A stretch of DNA of 8,257 bases from assembly GCA_031178585.1 (NCBI GenBank), contig JAPSIT010000067.1, positions 1 through 8,257 of the forward strand, read 5' to 3'. Shown here piece by piece: positions 1 to 6,070 of the stretch. Position 1 is the first letter of the stretch; each line of letters starts with the position of its first letter. Made by a program: the position numbers and the translations under genes. The stretch is from Arthrobacter sp. (GTDB taxonomy: Bacteria > Actinomycetota > Actinomycetes > Actinomycetales > Micrococcaceae). Below the pieces are notes generated by a model. That model searched no databases. It was not told where the DNA came from and saw only the letters and a program-made list of their open reading frames with translations.

Positions 1-212
1 AGCAGAACATCCGAGTCCCCGGTGGCGAACTCTCCTGCAGGGAAACACATCGGCGAGGACCCGTCGCAGCAGCCGCCAGACTGGTGGAACATCAGCGGGC
101 CGTGCACCTCCCAGAGCTTGCGGAGCAGCTGCACCGCGTCTGCGGTAAGGGCCACCCGGGAGAAGTCCTCGCCGGGCAGCGTCACCGCGGCATCGAGCTG
201 GTTTTCAGGCAT
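1..212 (-). CDS. DUF779 domain protein, N-terminal part (runs off the left edge)
   Basis: Only the first 71 residues are inside the window; the stop lies beyond base 1. The start is the ATG at 212-210, 10 bases after the stop of the aldehyde dehydrogenase, so the two are almost surely one transcript and probably translationally linked. The ribosome binding site is weak (a GGCGGA-like stretch). The protein begins MPENQLDAAV and has the family signature around residues 40-56: HGPLMFHQSGGCCDG followed by SSPMC, with Cys48, Cys49 and Cys56. Known of the family: DUF779 proteins are small (roughly 120-130 residues), of unknown function, and often encoded beside aldehyde dehydrogenases in actinobacteria and proteobacteria. 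Inference: the vicinal cysteines plus the third cysteine could bind a metal or take part in thiol or redox chemistry serving the dehydrogenase. No signal peptide or membrane segment is seen, so it is probably cytoplasmic. Family assignment is firm; function is unknown. Confidence 0.9.
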   Translation of the reverse strand, partial: MPENQLDAAVTLPGEDFSRVALTADAVQLLRKLWEVHGPLMFHQSGGCCDGSSPMCFPAGEFATGDSDVL

Positions 213-222
213 CCGCGTCCGC

Positions 223-1746
223 CTAGAAAAAGCCGAGCTTGTTTTCGTTGTAGCTGACCAGCAGGTTCTTGGTCTGCTGGTAGTGGTCCAGCATCATGGC
301 GTGGTTCTCACGTCCGATGCCGGAGGACTTGTAGCCGCCGAACGCGGCGCCGGCCGGGTAGGCGTGGTAGTTGTTCACCCACACCCGGCCGGCCTGGATT
401 TCCCGGCCGGCACGGTAGGCGACGTTGCCGTTGCGGGACCAGACGCCGGCGCCCAGGCCGTAGAGGGTATCGTTCGCAATGCCCATGGCGTCGTTGTAAT
501 CGCTGAAGCGCGTCACGGACACCACCGGACCGAAGATTTCCTCCTGGAAGATCCGCATCCGGTTGTGGCCCTCGAAGACGGTGGGCTGCACGTAGTAGCC
601 GCCGGCCAGGTCGCCGTCGAGCTCGGCCCGGGCGCCGCCGGTGAGCAGCTTGGCGCCTTCCTGCTTGCCGATGTCGATGTAGGAGAGGATCTTTTCCAGC
701 TGGTCGTTGGAGGCCTGGGCGCCGAGCTGGGTGTCGGTGTCCAGCGGGTTGCCCTGGATGATCTTCTCCACCCGCGCCACGGCGTCGGCCATGAAGGTGT
801 CGTAGATTCCTTCCTGGACCAGGGCCCGGGAGGGGCAGGTGCAGACCTCGCCCTGGTTGAAGGCGAAGAGCGTGAAGCCCTCCTGGGCCTTGTCATAGAA
901 CGCGTCGTTGGAATCGGCAACGTCGTTGAAAAAGATGTTCGGGCTCTTGCCGCCCAGTTCCAGCGTGACGGGGATCAGGTTGTTGGAGGCGTACTGGCTG
1001 ATCAGCCGGCCCGTGGTCGTCTCGCCGGTGAAGGCGATCTTGCGGATCCTCGGGCTGGATGCCAGTGGCTTGCCGGCCTCGACGCCAAATCCGTTGACCA
1101 CGTTCACCACGCCCGCCGGCAGGAGGTCGCTGATGAGCTCCATCAGGACCAGGATGGAGGACGGCGTCTGCTCCGCCGGCTTCAGGACCACCGCGTTGCC
1201 TGCTGCGAGCGCCGGGGCGAGCTTCCAGACGGCCATCAGGATGGGGAAGTTCCACGGGATGATCTGGCCCACGACACCGAGCGGCTCGTGATAGTGGTAG
1301 GCGGTGGTGTCGTCGTCGAGCTGCGAGAGCCGGCCTTCCTGGGCGCGGACGGCGGAGGCGAAGTAGCGGAAGTGGTCAGCGGCCAGCGGGATGTCCGCGT
1401 TCAGGGTTTCACGGACCGGCTTGCCGTTGTCCCACGTCTCGGCGACAGCGAGCATCTCGGTATTGGCGTCTATCCGGTCCGCGATCTTGTTGAGGATGGC
1501 TGCGCGCTCCGCAACGGAGGTCTTGCCCCAGGACGGCGCAACCTTGTGCGCGGCGTCCAGGGCCAGTTCGATGTCCTCGGCCGTGCCGCGGGCCACCTCG
1601 CAGAAGGCCTTGCCCGTGACCGGAGTGATGTTTTCGAAGTACTGGCCCTTGACCGGGGCCACCCATTCGCCGCCGATCCAGTTCTCGTAGCGGTCCTTGA
1701 AGGTGACCTTCGATCCCTCGGCCCCGGGCTGTGCGTAAACGGTCAT
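223..1746 (-). CDS. NAD-type aldehyde dehydrogenase (AldB/ExaC/AcoD-like)
   Basis: A 507-residue aldehyde dehydrogenase that should oxidise an aldehyde, probably acetaldehyde or another short-chain aldehyde, to the acid in the cytoplasm. Active-site parts are all visible: Asn166 in IIPWNFP, Lys189 and Glu192 in LKPAEQTP (the Glu favours NAD over NADP), the GETTTG turn at 241-246, general base Glu263 in LELGGKSP, nucleophile Cys302 in [12 protein letters not shown], and Glu403 in EEIFGP. Length matches the AldB/ExaC/AcoD branch, which is also what the C-terminal stretch ([22 protein letters not shown]) resembles. The open frame extends upstream to 1839, but the ATG at 1746-1744 is preferred: AAAGGAG lies 6 bases ahead of it, and the family-like sequence begins just after ([10 protein letters not shown]). 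It lies downstream of a GAF-domain regulator and directly upstream of a DUF779 gene, which supports inducible aldehyde or alcohol catabolism. The exact substrate cannot be told from sequence. Confidence 0.96.
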   Translation of the reverse strand: MTVYAQPGAEGSKVTFKDRYENWIGGEWVAPVKGQYFENITPVTGKAFCEVARGTAEDIELALDAAHKVAPSWGKTSVAERAAILNKIADRIDANTEMLAVAETWDNGKPVRETLNADIPLAADHFRYFASAVRAQEGRLSQLDDDTTAYHYHEPLGVVGQIIPWNFPILMAVWKLAPALAAGNAVVLKPAEQTPSSILVLMELISDLLPAGVVNVVNGFGVEAGKPLASSPRIRKIAFTGETTTGRLISQYASNNLIPVTLELGGKSPNIFFNDVADSNDAFYDKAQEGFTLFAFNQGEVCTCPSRALVQEGIYDTFMADAVARVEKIIQGNPLDTDTQLGAQASNDQLEKILSYIDIGKQEGAKLLTGGARAELDGDLAGGYYVQPTVFEGHNRMRIFQEEIFGPVVSVTRFSDYNDAMGIANDTLYGLGAGVWSRNGNVAYRAGREIQAGRVWVNNYHAYPAGAAFGGYKSSGIGRENHAMMLDHYQQTKNLLVSYNENKLGFF

Positions 1747-1752
1747 TGCTGG

Positions 1753-1759
1753 CTCCTTT
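1753..1759 (-). promoter_or_regulatory. Ribosome binding site fixing the aldehyde dehydrogenase start
   Basis: On the minus strand this reads AAAGGAG, 7 bases before the ATG at 1746 (6 bases from the core AGGAG-C). It is the best Shine-Dalgarno match upstream of the gene and argues against the longer reading that begins at 1839. It is overlapped by the TTGC-TCT-GCAA palindrome. Confidence 0.85.
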
Positions 1760-1768
1760 GCTCTGCAA
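1758..1768. promoter_or_regulatory. Palindrome TTGC-TCT-GCAA over the dehydrogenase ribosome binding site
   Basis: A perfect 4+3+4 inverted repeat directly seen in the DNA, overlapping the upstream end of the Shine-Dalgarno sequence. The same TTGC/GCAA half-sites recur at 1823-1837, in the candidate operator further upstream. It could be a regulator half-site pair or a small mRNA hairpin. With arms of only 4 bases, chance is a real alternative. Confidence 0.35.
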
Positions 1769-1819
1769 CTTTCCGGCGATGGCATGGTGATCGCCGCTGC
1801 ACCCAGCGTAGGAGCGGGC

Positions 1820-1838
1820 AGGTTGCAGCAAGGTTGCA
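1820..1838. promoter_or_regulatory. Candidate operator: two AGGTTGCA direct repeats 11 bp apart
   Basis: AGGTTGCA occurs at 1820-1827 and again at 1831-1838, a spacing of one DNA helical turn. The junction also makes the palindromes TTGC-A-GCAA (1823-1831) and GCAA-GG-TTGC (1828-1837). The cluster sits about 75-92 bases upstream of the dehydrogenase ATG, where an activator or repressor site would be expected. A possible -10 on the minus strand is TACGCT (1810-1805), with TTGCTG inside the repeat as a poorly spaced -35 (15 bp). That it binds the adjacent GAF-domain regulator is inference. Confidence 0.45.
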
Positions 1839-1864
1839 TTGGTGTGGGCGGGCAGGCGGGGAGG

Positions 1865-3283
1865 TTAGGGGGCAGGTGAGGCGCCCAGTTCAGCTTCCAG
1901 GCGCTCCAGATCGGCGACGACGGCAGCCCGCTTGGGCGAGCGGGGCGGCAGGAGTCTCAGGGCGGCGCGCCGGACTCCGACGTCGTCCCTCGCCTCGGGC
2001 AGCGCGGCGTACCGCAGCAGCGCCTCGGCGCTGCCGTCCGTGAGGACTGCCTCGCGCAGCAGCGAAGACACCCGCTCCCGCAGCTCCACGATTCCCGGCG
2101 CCTCCGACCGCGGAAGCACCGCGCCGGTGTAGATCTCCAATGCGATCCGGTGTGATCCTCGCTGCAGGCAACTGAGGACCTGGCCGCTGTCCGGCACGAG
2201 GTCCACGGCCAGCTTGTACGGCCGGGAGCCGGGAACGGCGGCGGGATTGAGCTGCTGGATGACCTTGCGGAGGCGCACCATCTCGGCGCGAAGGGTGACG
2301 GCGGAACCCTCGCCCGGATAGAGCAGCGTGGTGAGTTCCTCGGCGCTGAGGCCCTCGGGATTGATACTGAGCAGGGCCAGGATCTCGCTGTGCCGTGCGG
2401 ACAGCGCAACCGTCCGGCCTTCGATGCTGAGCAGCGCCTGGTCCCGGCCCAGCAGCTGCAGGCTGTTGCGGTACAGACTGCCCTTCCTGCCGGAATCCGG
2501 CGCCTCCGAATCCGTTGCAGAGGCGGAACCGGCCCCGGCAACGGCACTGTTGTTCCGCCGTCGGGCAGGCGTCCGCGCCTGTGCGGCCGCAAGCTGGAGC
2601 CGCTCCACCCGCAGCTGCGCCTGCGCGGCGGCCACGGTGGCCTCCACCAGCGAAAGTGTGTGCGGGGCCACCGCCGACTCGGTGCCGGTGATGTCCACGA
2701 CGCCCAGCAGCGCGCCCGAGTCAGGGTCATGGAACGGGACGGCGGTGCAGCTCCACGGATGGACGGACCGCTTGTAGTGCTCGGCCCCGGAGATCTGCAG
2801 CCCCCGGCCGAGGGCCAGTGCCGTCCCTGGAGCACTTGTGCCCACCGTGGCCTCGGACCAGTCGGCGCCCGGCACGAACATCATGCCCTGCGCCCGCCGC
2901 TGCATCGCCGGGTCGCCCTCCACCCAGAGCAGCCGGCCTACATCATCGCCCACGGCGACGAGCAGACCGCTGTCGTGGCTGGGCTGGATGAGGAGCTTGT
3001 GGATCACGGGCATGATCGTGGCGAGGGGGTGCTGGCGCCGGTACTCCTCGAGCTCCTCCCGGTCCAGAACCAGCGGCGCCTCGGGGAGGTCGGGGTTCGC
3101 CTGCAGCCGGACGGAGCGCTGCCAGGATTCACGGATCAGCGGGCGAAGACCGGGGATGTGTTCCCCGTCGAGGGCGAGCGGCCGGTCCAGGTATTCATGG
3201 CCTGCCAGGGCATGGCGATGGGCCTGCGCCGCATCCTCCCCCACAGATGCTGCCGGTGCTGCCGTCCGGACTATGTTCTTCAT
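1865..3283 (-). CDS. AcoR-like GAF-domain regulator with C-terminal SARP-like winged helix
   Basis: A 472-residue cytoplasmic transcription regulator, probably controlling the aldehyde dehydrogenase just downstream. The N-terminal half looks like the sensor part of AcoR-type activators: LIRESWQRS at 49-57, then a GAF domain at about 83-225 with the hallmark runs [19 protein letters not shown] (139-157), [16 protein letters not shown] (168-183) and [11 protein letters not shown] (192-202). A helical stretch (about 209-238) and an Ala/Ser-rich linker (about 240-270) follow. There is no AAA+ sigma-54 ATPase and no Fis-type helix-turn-helix. Instead, residues about 285-361 look like an OmpR/SARP winged helix ([20 protein letters not shown], then [12 protein letters not shown] and [12 protein letters not shown]). 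Residues 363-470 are helical and BTAD-like ([11 protein letters not shown], then [14 protein letters not shown]). The ATG at 3283 has GGGAG 4 bases ahead. The ligand may be an aldehyde, alcohol or acetoin, but this is unproven. The regulator role is firm; the C-terminal fold is judged by eye. Confidence 0.88.
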   Translation of the reverse strand: MKNIVRTAAPAASVGEDAAQAHRHALAGHEYLDRPLALDGEHIPGLRPLIRESWQRSVRLQANPDLPEAPLVLDREELEEYRRQHPLATIMPVIHKLLIQPSHDSGLLVAVGDDVGRLLWVEGDPAMQRRAQGMMFVPGADWSEATVGTSAPGTALALGRGLQISGAEHYKRSVHPWSCTAVPFHDPDSGALLGVVDITGTESAVAPHTLSLVEATVAAAQAQLRVERLQLAAAQARTPARRRNNSAVAGAGSASATDSEAPDSGRKGSLYRNSLQLLGRDQALLSIEGRTVALSARHSEILALLSINPEGLSAEELTTLLYPGEGSAVTLRAEMVRLRKVIQQLNPAAVPGSRPYKLAVDLVPDSGQVLSCLQRGSHRIALEIYTGAVLPRSEAPGIVELRERVSSLLREAVLTDGSAEALLRYAALPEARDDVGVRRAALRLLPPRSPKRAAVVADLERLEAELGASPAP

Positions 3284-3444
3284 CGAACTCCCGCTCGCGA
3301 CACTCTTGTTGCCCCTGTTTCAGCCCTTGGCCGGGCACGGCCCATCACCGGGACCGCGCTCTCAGCCCGGCAAGTCTAACGGCGCACCCCGACGGGCCGC
3401 CACAGCGCCCAGCGCCCGCGCGCCGCACGCCCAGGCGGCGTGAC
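3284..3444. other. Intergenic region between fprA and the regulator gene
   Basis: These 161 bases must hold the regulator's promoter if it is transcribed separately from fprA. A TAGACT hexamer on the minus strand (3378-3373) fits a -10 pattern, but no convincing -35 lies 16-18 bases ahead. A short hairpin, GGCCG-GGCA-CGGCC, is at 3329-3342. The half next to fprA is very GC-rich and repetitive, with GCCGCC and GGCGGC about 34 bases apart as a weak stem. There is no clear terminator with a T-run and no small gene with a good ribosome binding site. Confidence 0.4.
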
Positions 3445-4878
3445 CTAGGGGCGGGAGATCGCGATCATTTCCTCGCGGGGCACTACCTTGATGCGTTCAC
3501 GAACGACGCCGTCTGCCCCCGTCGATTCCGACCACGCCGCACCAAGGGCTGCTTCGTGCGCGTTGAGCTTGTTCCAGCCCTCCCACGTGGTGTACTCGAT
3601 GCCGCGTTCCTCCAGCAGGTCGATGATCGCCTGAGGGTCGGGATTCTTTGCGGGAGGCAGCGTCAGCCGGTCCTCGAGGAGGAATCCGATTGTTTCCAGG
3701 GCGTCGCCCTTGGTGTGTCCGATCAGGCCGACCGGCCCGCGCTTGATCCAGCCCGTGGCATAGATGCCCGGGACGGGCTGACCTTCGGCGTCCAGGACAC
3801 GGCCGCCCTCGTTGGGGATTACGCCGCGCTTGGCGTCGTACTCCAGTTCGTCCAGCGGGGATCCGTGGTAGCCGATGGCGCGGTACACGGCCTGCACCGG
3901 GTAGTCGATGAACTCGCCGGTGCCCTTGACGTTTCCGGTGCCGTCCAGCTGCATGCGTTCAAACTTGATGCCGGCAACCTTGCCGGAGCCGCCGTCGTCG
4001 TATATTTCGACGGGGCTGTGCAGGAAGTGCAGGTGCAGGCGGCGGGAGGACGGCTCCTCTGCCTCGGCATGCTCCTCCACGAGCCAGTTGGTGAGGGTGT
4101 TCACCATGGTCTTGATCTGGTTGTTGGTGCGGATGGCCTCGTCCGAGGCTTCGTCGAACTCGAAGTCCTCCGGGTAGAGCACGATGTCCACGTCGCGGGC
4201 ATGGCTGAGTTCGCGCAGCTCCAGAGGGGTGAATTTGACCTGGGCGGGGCCGCGGCGGCCAAAGACGTGCACGTCGGTGACCGGCGAGTTCTTCAGCCCG
4301 CGATAGACGTTGTCCGGAATCTCGGTGACGAGGAGCTCGTCGGCGTGCTTGACGAGCATCCGCGCGACGTCCAGGGCCACGTTGCCGTTGCCGATGACGG
4401 CGATTTCCTTCGCATCCAGAGGCCAGTCGCGGGGCACGTCAGGGTGGCCGTCGTACCAGGACACGAAGTCCGCGGCGCCGAAGGACCCCTCAAGGTCGAT
4501 TCCGGGGATGTCCAGGTCGGCGTCCTTGATGGCCCCCGTGGAAAAGATCACCGCATCGTAGAAGGATCTGAAATCGTGCAGGGTCAGGTCCCGGCCGTAG
4601 GTGACGTTGCCGAGGAAGCGGATGTCGCCGCGGTCCAGGACCTTGTGCAGGGCGTTGACGATGCCCTTGATGCGGGGGTGGTCGGGGGCGACGCCGTAGC
4701 GGATCAGTCCATACGGCGCGGGATAGGCCTCGAAGAGGTCGATGCTGACCTCGAAATCCCCGCCCTTCACCTCATTGGATTTGGTCAGGATGTCCGCCGC
4801 ATAGACACCGGCAGGTCCGGCGCCGACAATAGCGACGCGGAGCGGCCTCTGGGGAGCGGATTCAGCTGAGGTGGACAC
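3445..4878 (-). CDS. fprA: Ferredoxin/adrenodoxin-NADP reductase, FprA type
   Basis: A 477-residue FAD enzyme that moves electrons between NADPH and ferredoxin, thereby feeding cytochromes P450 and other ferredoxin-dependent enzymes. It belongs to the adrenodoxin-reductase-like family, best known from mycobacterial FprA (about 456 residues). Visible features: FAD-binding VGAGPAG at 18-24; the family run AYPAPYGLIRYGVAPDHPRI at 51-70; the NADP-binding site VIGNGNVALDVARML at 161-175; GRRGPAQVKFTPLELREL at 207-224; and the C-terminal FAD contact ATGWIKRGPVGLIGHTKGDA at 374-393. The frame is open to a TTG at 4926, but the GTG at 4878-4876 is preferred. It has AGAAGG 7 bases ahead, and the nucleotide-binding fold begins about 13 residues later. 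No ferredoxin gene is adjacent, so the partner lies elsewhere. The upstream neighbour is a topoisomerase on the same strand; a -10-like box between them suggests its own promoter. Confidence 0.95.
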   Translation of the reverse strand: MSTSAESAPQRPLRVAIVGAGPAGVYAADILTKSNEVKGGDFEVSIDLFEAYPAPYGLIRYGVAPDHPRIKGIVNALHKVLDRGDIRFLGNVTYGRDLTLHDFRSFYDAVIFSTGAIKDADLDIPGIDLEGSFGAADFVSWYDGHPDVPRDWPLDAKEIAVIGNGNVALDVARMLVKHADELLVTEIPDNVYRGLKNSPVTDVHVFGRRGPAQVKFTPLELRELSHARDVDIVLYPEDFEFDEASDEAIRTNNQIKTMVNTLTNWLVEEHAEAEEPSSRRLHLHFLHSPVEIYDDGGSGKVAGIKFERMQLDGTGNVKGTGEFIDYPVQAVYRAIGYHGSPLDELEYDAKRGVIPNEGGRVLDAEGQPVPGIYATGWIKRGPVGLIGHTKGDALETIGFLLEDRLTLPPAKNPDPQAIIDLLEERGIEYTTWEGWNKLNAHEAALGAAWSESTGADGVVRERIKVVPREEMIAISRP

Positions 4879-4896
4879 CGGTAGCCCTTCTGGTAC

Positions 4897-4924
4897 GGAA
4901 CTGCGCCTTCTGCGCGCAGTTTCC
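4897..4924 (-). promoter_or_regulatory. Stem-loop in the fprA leader
   Basis: On the plus strand, GGAACTGCGC (4897-4906) and GCGCAGTTTCC (4914-4924) form a 10-bp stem with one bulged base around a 7-base loop. On the minus-strand transcript the loop and stem foot contain AGAAGG, the same hexamer as the real fprA ribosome binding site 15-20 bases further on. It lies 24-51 bases after the topoisomerase stop. It could terminate topoisomerase transcription, although no T-run follows, or be part of the fprA leader. Confidence 0.5.
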
Positions 4925-4925
4925 A

Positions 4926-4931
4926 ATTCTA
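4926..4931 (-). promoter_or_regulatory. Possible fprA -10 box TAGAAT
   Basis: TAGAAT on the minus strand matches the -10 consensus in 5 of 6 bases and stands out in GC-rich DNA. It is about 47 bases upstream of the chosen GTG start. No TTGACA-like -35 is seen 17 bases ahead, so the promoter is tentative. It sits inside the short inverted repeat CCAA-TTCTAG-TTGG. Confidence 0.4.
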
Positions 4932-4947
4932 GTTGGCGCGCTGCCGC

Positions 4948-5946
4948 TCAGCTGCTTTTCCGCAGGGCCACCACGTTGCCTTCGCGGTACAGCAGCGCCC
5001 GCAATTCCGATTCCGCGGAGTCCAGCCGTTTCGGGTCAATGGTTTCACCTTCCGCGAAGTGATCCAGCAGGCGCGGGTCCACGTAGCTCTTGCGTGCAAT
5101 CGACGGCGTGTTTCCCAGCACGGCGGCCGCCTCCATCATGGCGACGCTGATGGCCCGTTTCCTTTTTGAAACGGTCTTTTGCGGGCCACTGCGGGCCAGG
5201 CTCACCGCTGCAGCGATGGTTCCGCGGAGGGTCCGGAAATCCTTCGCGGTGAAGTCGGACCCGGTCCGCTCCTTGACGTAGCTGTTGATGTCGGCGCTGG
5301 TCACCGGATGCCAGTTGCGGCCGTTCTTGTAGGCCAGCAGCCGGGCATTGCCGCCGCGCCGCTTCAGGAAACGGACCAGGGATGCGAGGTCGTCGTCGGT
5401 GATTTCCGATTCCCAGTTCTTGCCGCTCTTGGCCGGAAAGCTGAGGCGCAGCCGGTTCTTGCGGACCTGCACGTGGGCGCACAACAGGGTGGCGAGGCCG
5501 TGGCTGCCGTTCTCGTTGGTGTACCGCTCGGAGCCAACCCGCAGCGAGCCGGAGTCGAGCATCCGGAACGCGCCAGCCAGGACCCGTTCCCGCGTCAGGC
5601 CCTCGCTCCTCAGGTCCATGGTCACCATGCGGCGCGCAGAGGGCAGGGACTCCGCGAGCTGGAGCGCACGGTCGAACTTCAGCCGGTCCTTCCGCTCCCG
5701 CCATTCGGGGTGGTAAATGTACTGCCGGCGCCCCACCGCGTCCACGCCCGTGGCCTGGATGTGGCCGTTCTCGAACGGGGCAATCCACACGTCGGTCCAC
5801 GCCGGCGGGATCCCGATGCTTTCCAGCCGGTCCCTCACCGGCCCCGGCGGCAGTGTTGACCCGTCCAGGTCCCGGTAACTGAAGCCCTTGCCGGCCCGAA
5901 CGCGGTGGTAACCGCGTCCCGAGGCGTTGCTGCGGCGCAGCCTCAT
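4948..5946 (-). CDS. Bacterial type IB DNA topoisomerase
   Basis: A 332-residue poxvirus-like type IB topoisomerase, which relaxes supercoiled DNA by nicking one strand through a 3'-phosphotyrosyl link and needs no ATP. The N-terminal domain is present (GKGFSYRDLDG at 19-29; PPAWTDVWIAPFENGHIQATG at 47-67; DAVGRRQYIYHPEWR at 69-83). Aligning by eye to vaccinia topoisomerase gives the active site as Arg136 (SLRVGSERYTNENGSHGLATL), Lys173 (FPAKSGK), Arg238 (AKDFRTLRGT), Asn279 (VLGNTPS) and nucleophile Tyr288 (IARKSYVDP). Vaccinia has His265 where this protein has Asn279; I recall Asn as common in bacterial members, and the 9-residue spacing to the Tyr is kept. The ATG at 5946 lacks a good ribosome binding site and overlaps the stop of an 11-codon reading frame (ATGA). 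MRLRRS is a typical family N-terminus, supporting this start. It lies upstream of fprA on the same strand, with no evident functional link. Confidence 0.95.
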   Translation of the reverse strand: MRLRRSNASGRGYHRVRAGKGFSYRDLDGSTLPPGPVRDRLESIGIPPAWTDVWIAPFENGHIQATGVDAVGRRQYIYHPEWRERKDRLKFDRALQLAESLPSARRMVTMDLRSEGLTRERVLAGAFRMLDSGSLRVGSERYTNENGSHGLATLLCAHVQVRKNRLRLSFPAKSGKNWESEITDDDLASLVRFLKRRGGNARLLAYKNGRNWHPVTSADINSYVKERTGSDFTAKDFRTLRGTIAAAVSLARSGPQKTVSKRKRAISVAMMEAAAVLGNTPSIARKSYVDPRLLDHFAEGETIDPKRLDSAESELRALLYREGNVVALRKSS

Positions 5947-5978
5947 CGGGCAACGCCGTGCATAATGATCCCGCTCAT
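5943..5978 (-). CDS. Possible 11-codon leader reading frame overlapping the topoisomerase start
   Basis: ATG at 5978-5976 reads MSGIIMHGVAR and then TGA at 5945-5943. The TGA shares bases with the topoisomerase ATG in a CGATGAGG context. This is the ATGA overlap typical of translational coupling, and the topoisomerase start has no clear ribosome binding site of its own. There is no strong ribosome binding site before this ATG either. It may be chance, and the peptide itself shows no recognisable feature. Confidence 0.25.
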   Translation of the reverse strand: MSGIIMHGVAR

Positions 5979-6070
5979 AATGGCAAGCCTACTGACTATT
6001 TTCGATATTGACGCCATAAATCGTTCCGGCCGGGCGGAATACCCAGGAGCCAGGCGGCGTTATCCGTCTT
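5947..6070. promoter_or_regulatory. Divergent intergenic region between the topoisomerase gene and rarD
   Basis: These 124 bases separate two genes that point away from each other, so promoters for both should lie here. The stretch from about 5976 to 6020 is clearly richer in A and T than its surroundings. It contains TTGACG (6008-6013) on the plus strand and TAGGCT on the minus strand, but I could not pair a convincing -35 and -10 for either gene. AGGAG at 6045-6049 is 21 bases before the rarD GTG, too far to serve it. Confidence 0.45.

Noticed and set aside
1747..1839. Longer dehydrogenase N-terminus starting at 1839
   Set aside because: The extra 31 residues look like translated promoter DNA and would run through the AGGTTGCA repeats. 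The internal ATG at 1746 has a strong ribosome binding site.
22..2043. Plus-strand open frame of 673 codons across the dehydrogenase and the end of the regulator
   Set aside because: It is antisense to two clear family genes and arises from G/C third-position bias. Its translation shows no recognisable domain.
3329..3342. GGCCG-GGCA-CGGCC hairpin as terminator or operator of the regulator gene
   Set aside because: A 5-bp GC stem is expected by chance in such GC-rich DNA and has no supporting context.
3247..4869. Plus-strand open frame of 540 codons covering fprA
   Set aside because: It is antisense to an unmistakable ferredoxin-NADP reductase, and the translated sequence resembles no family.
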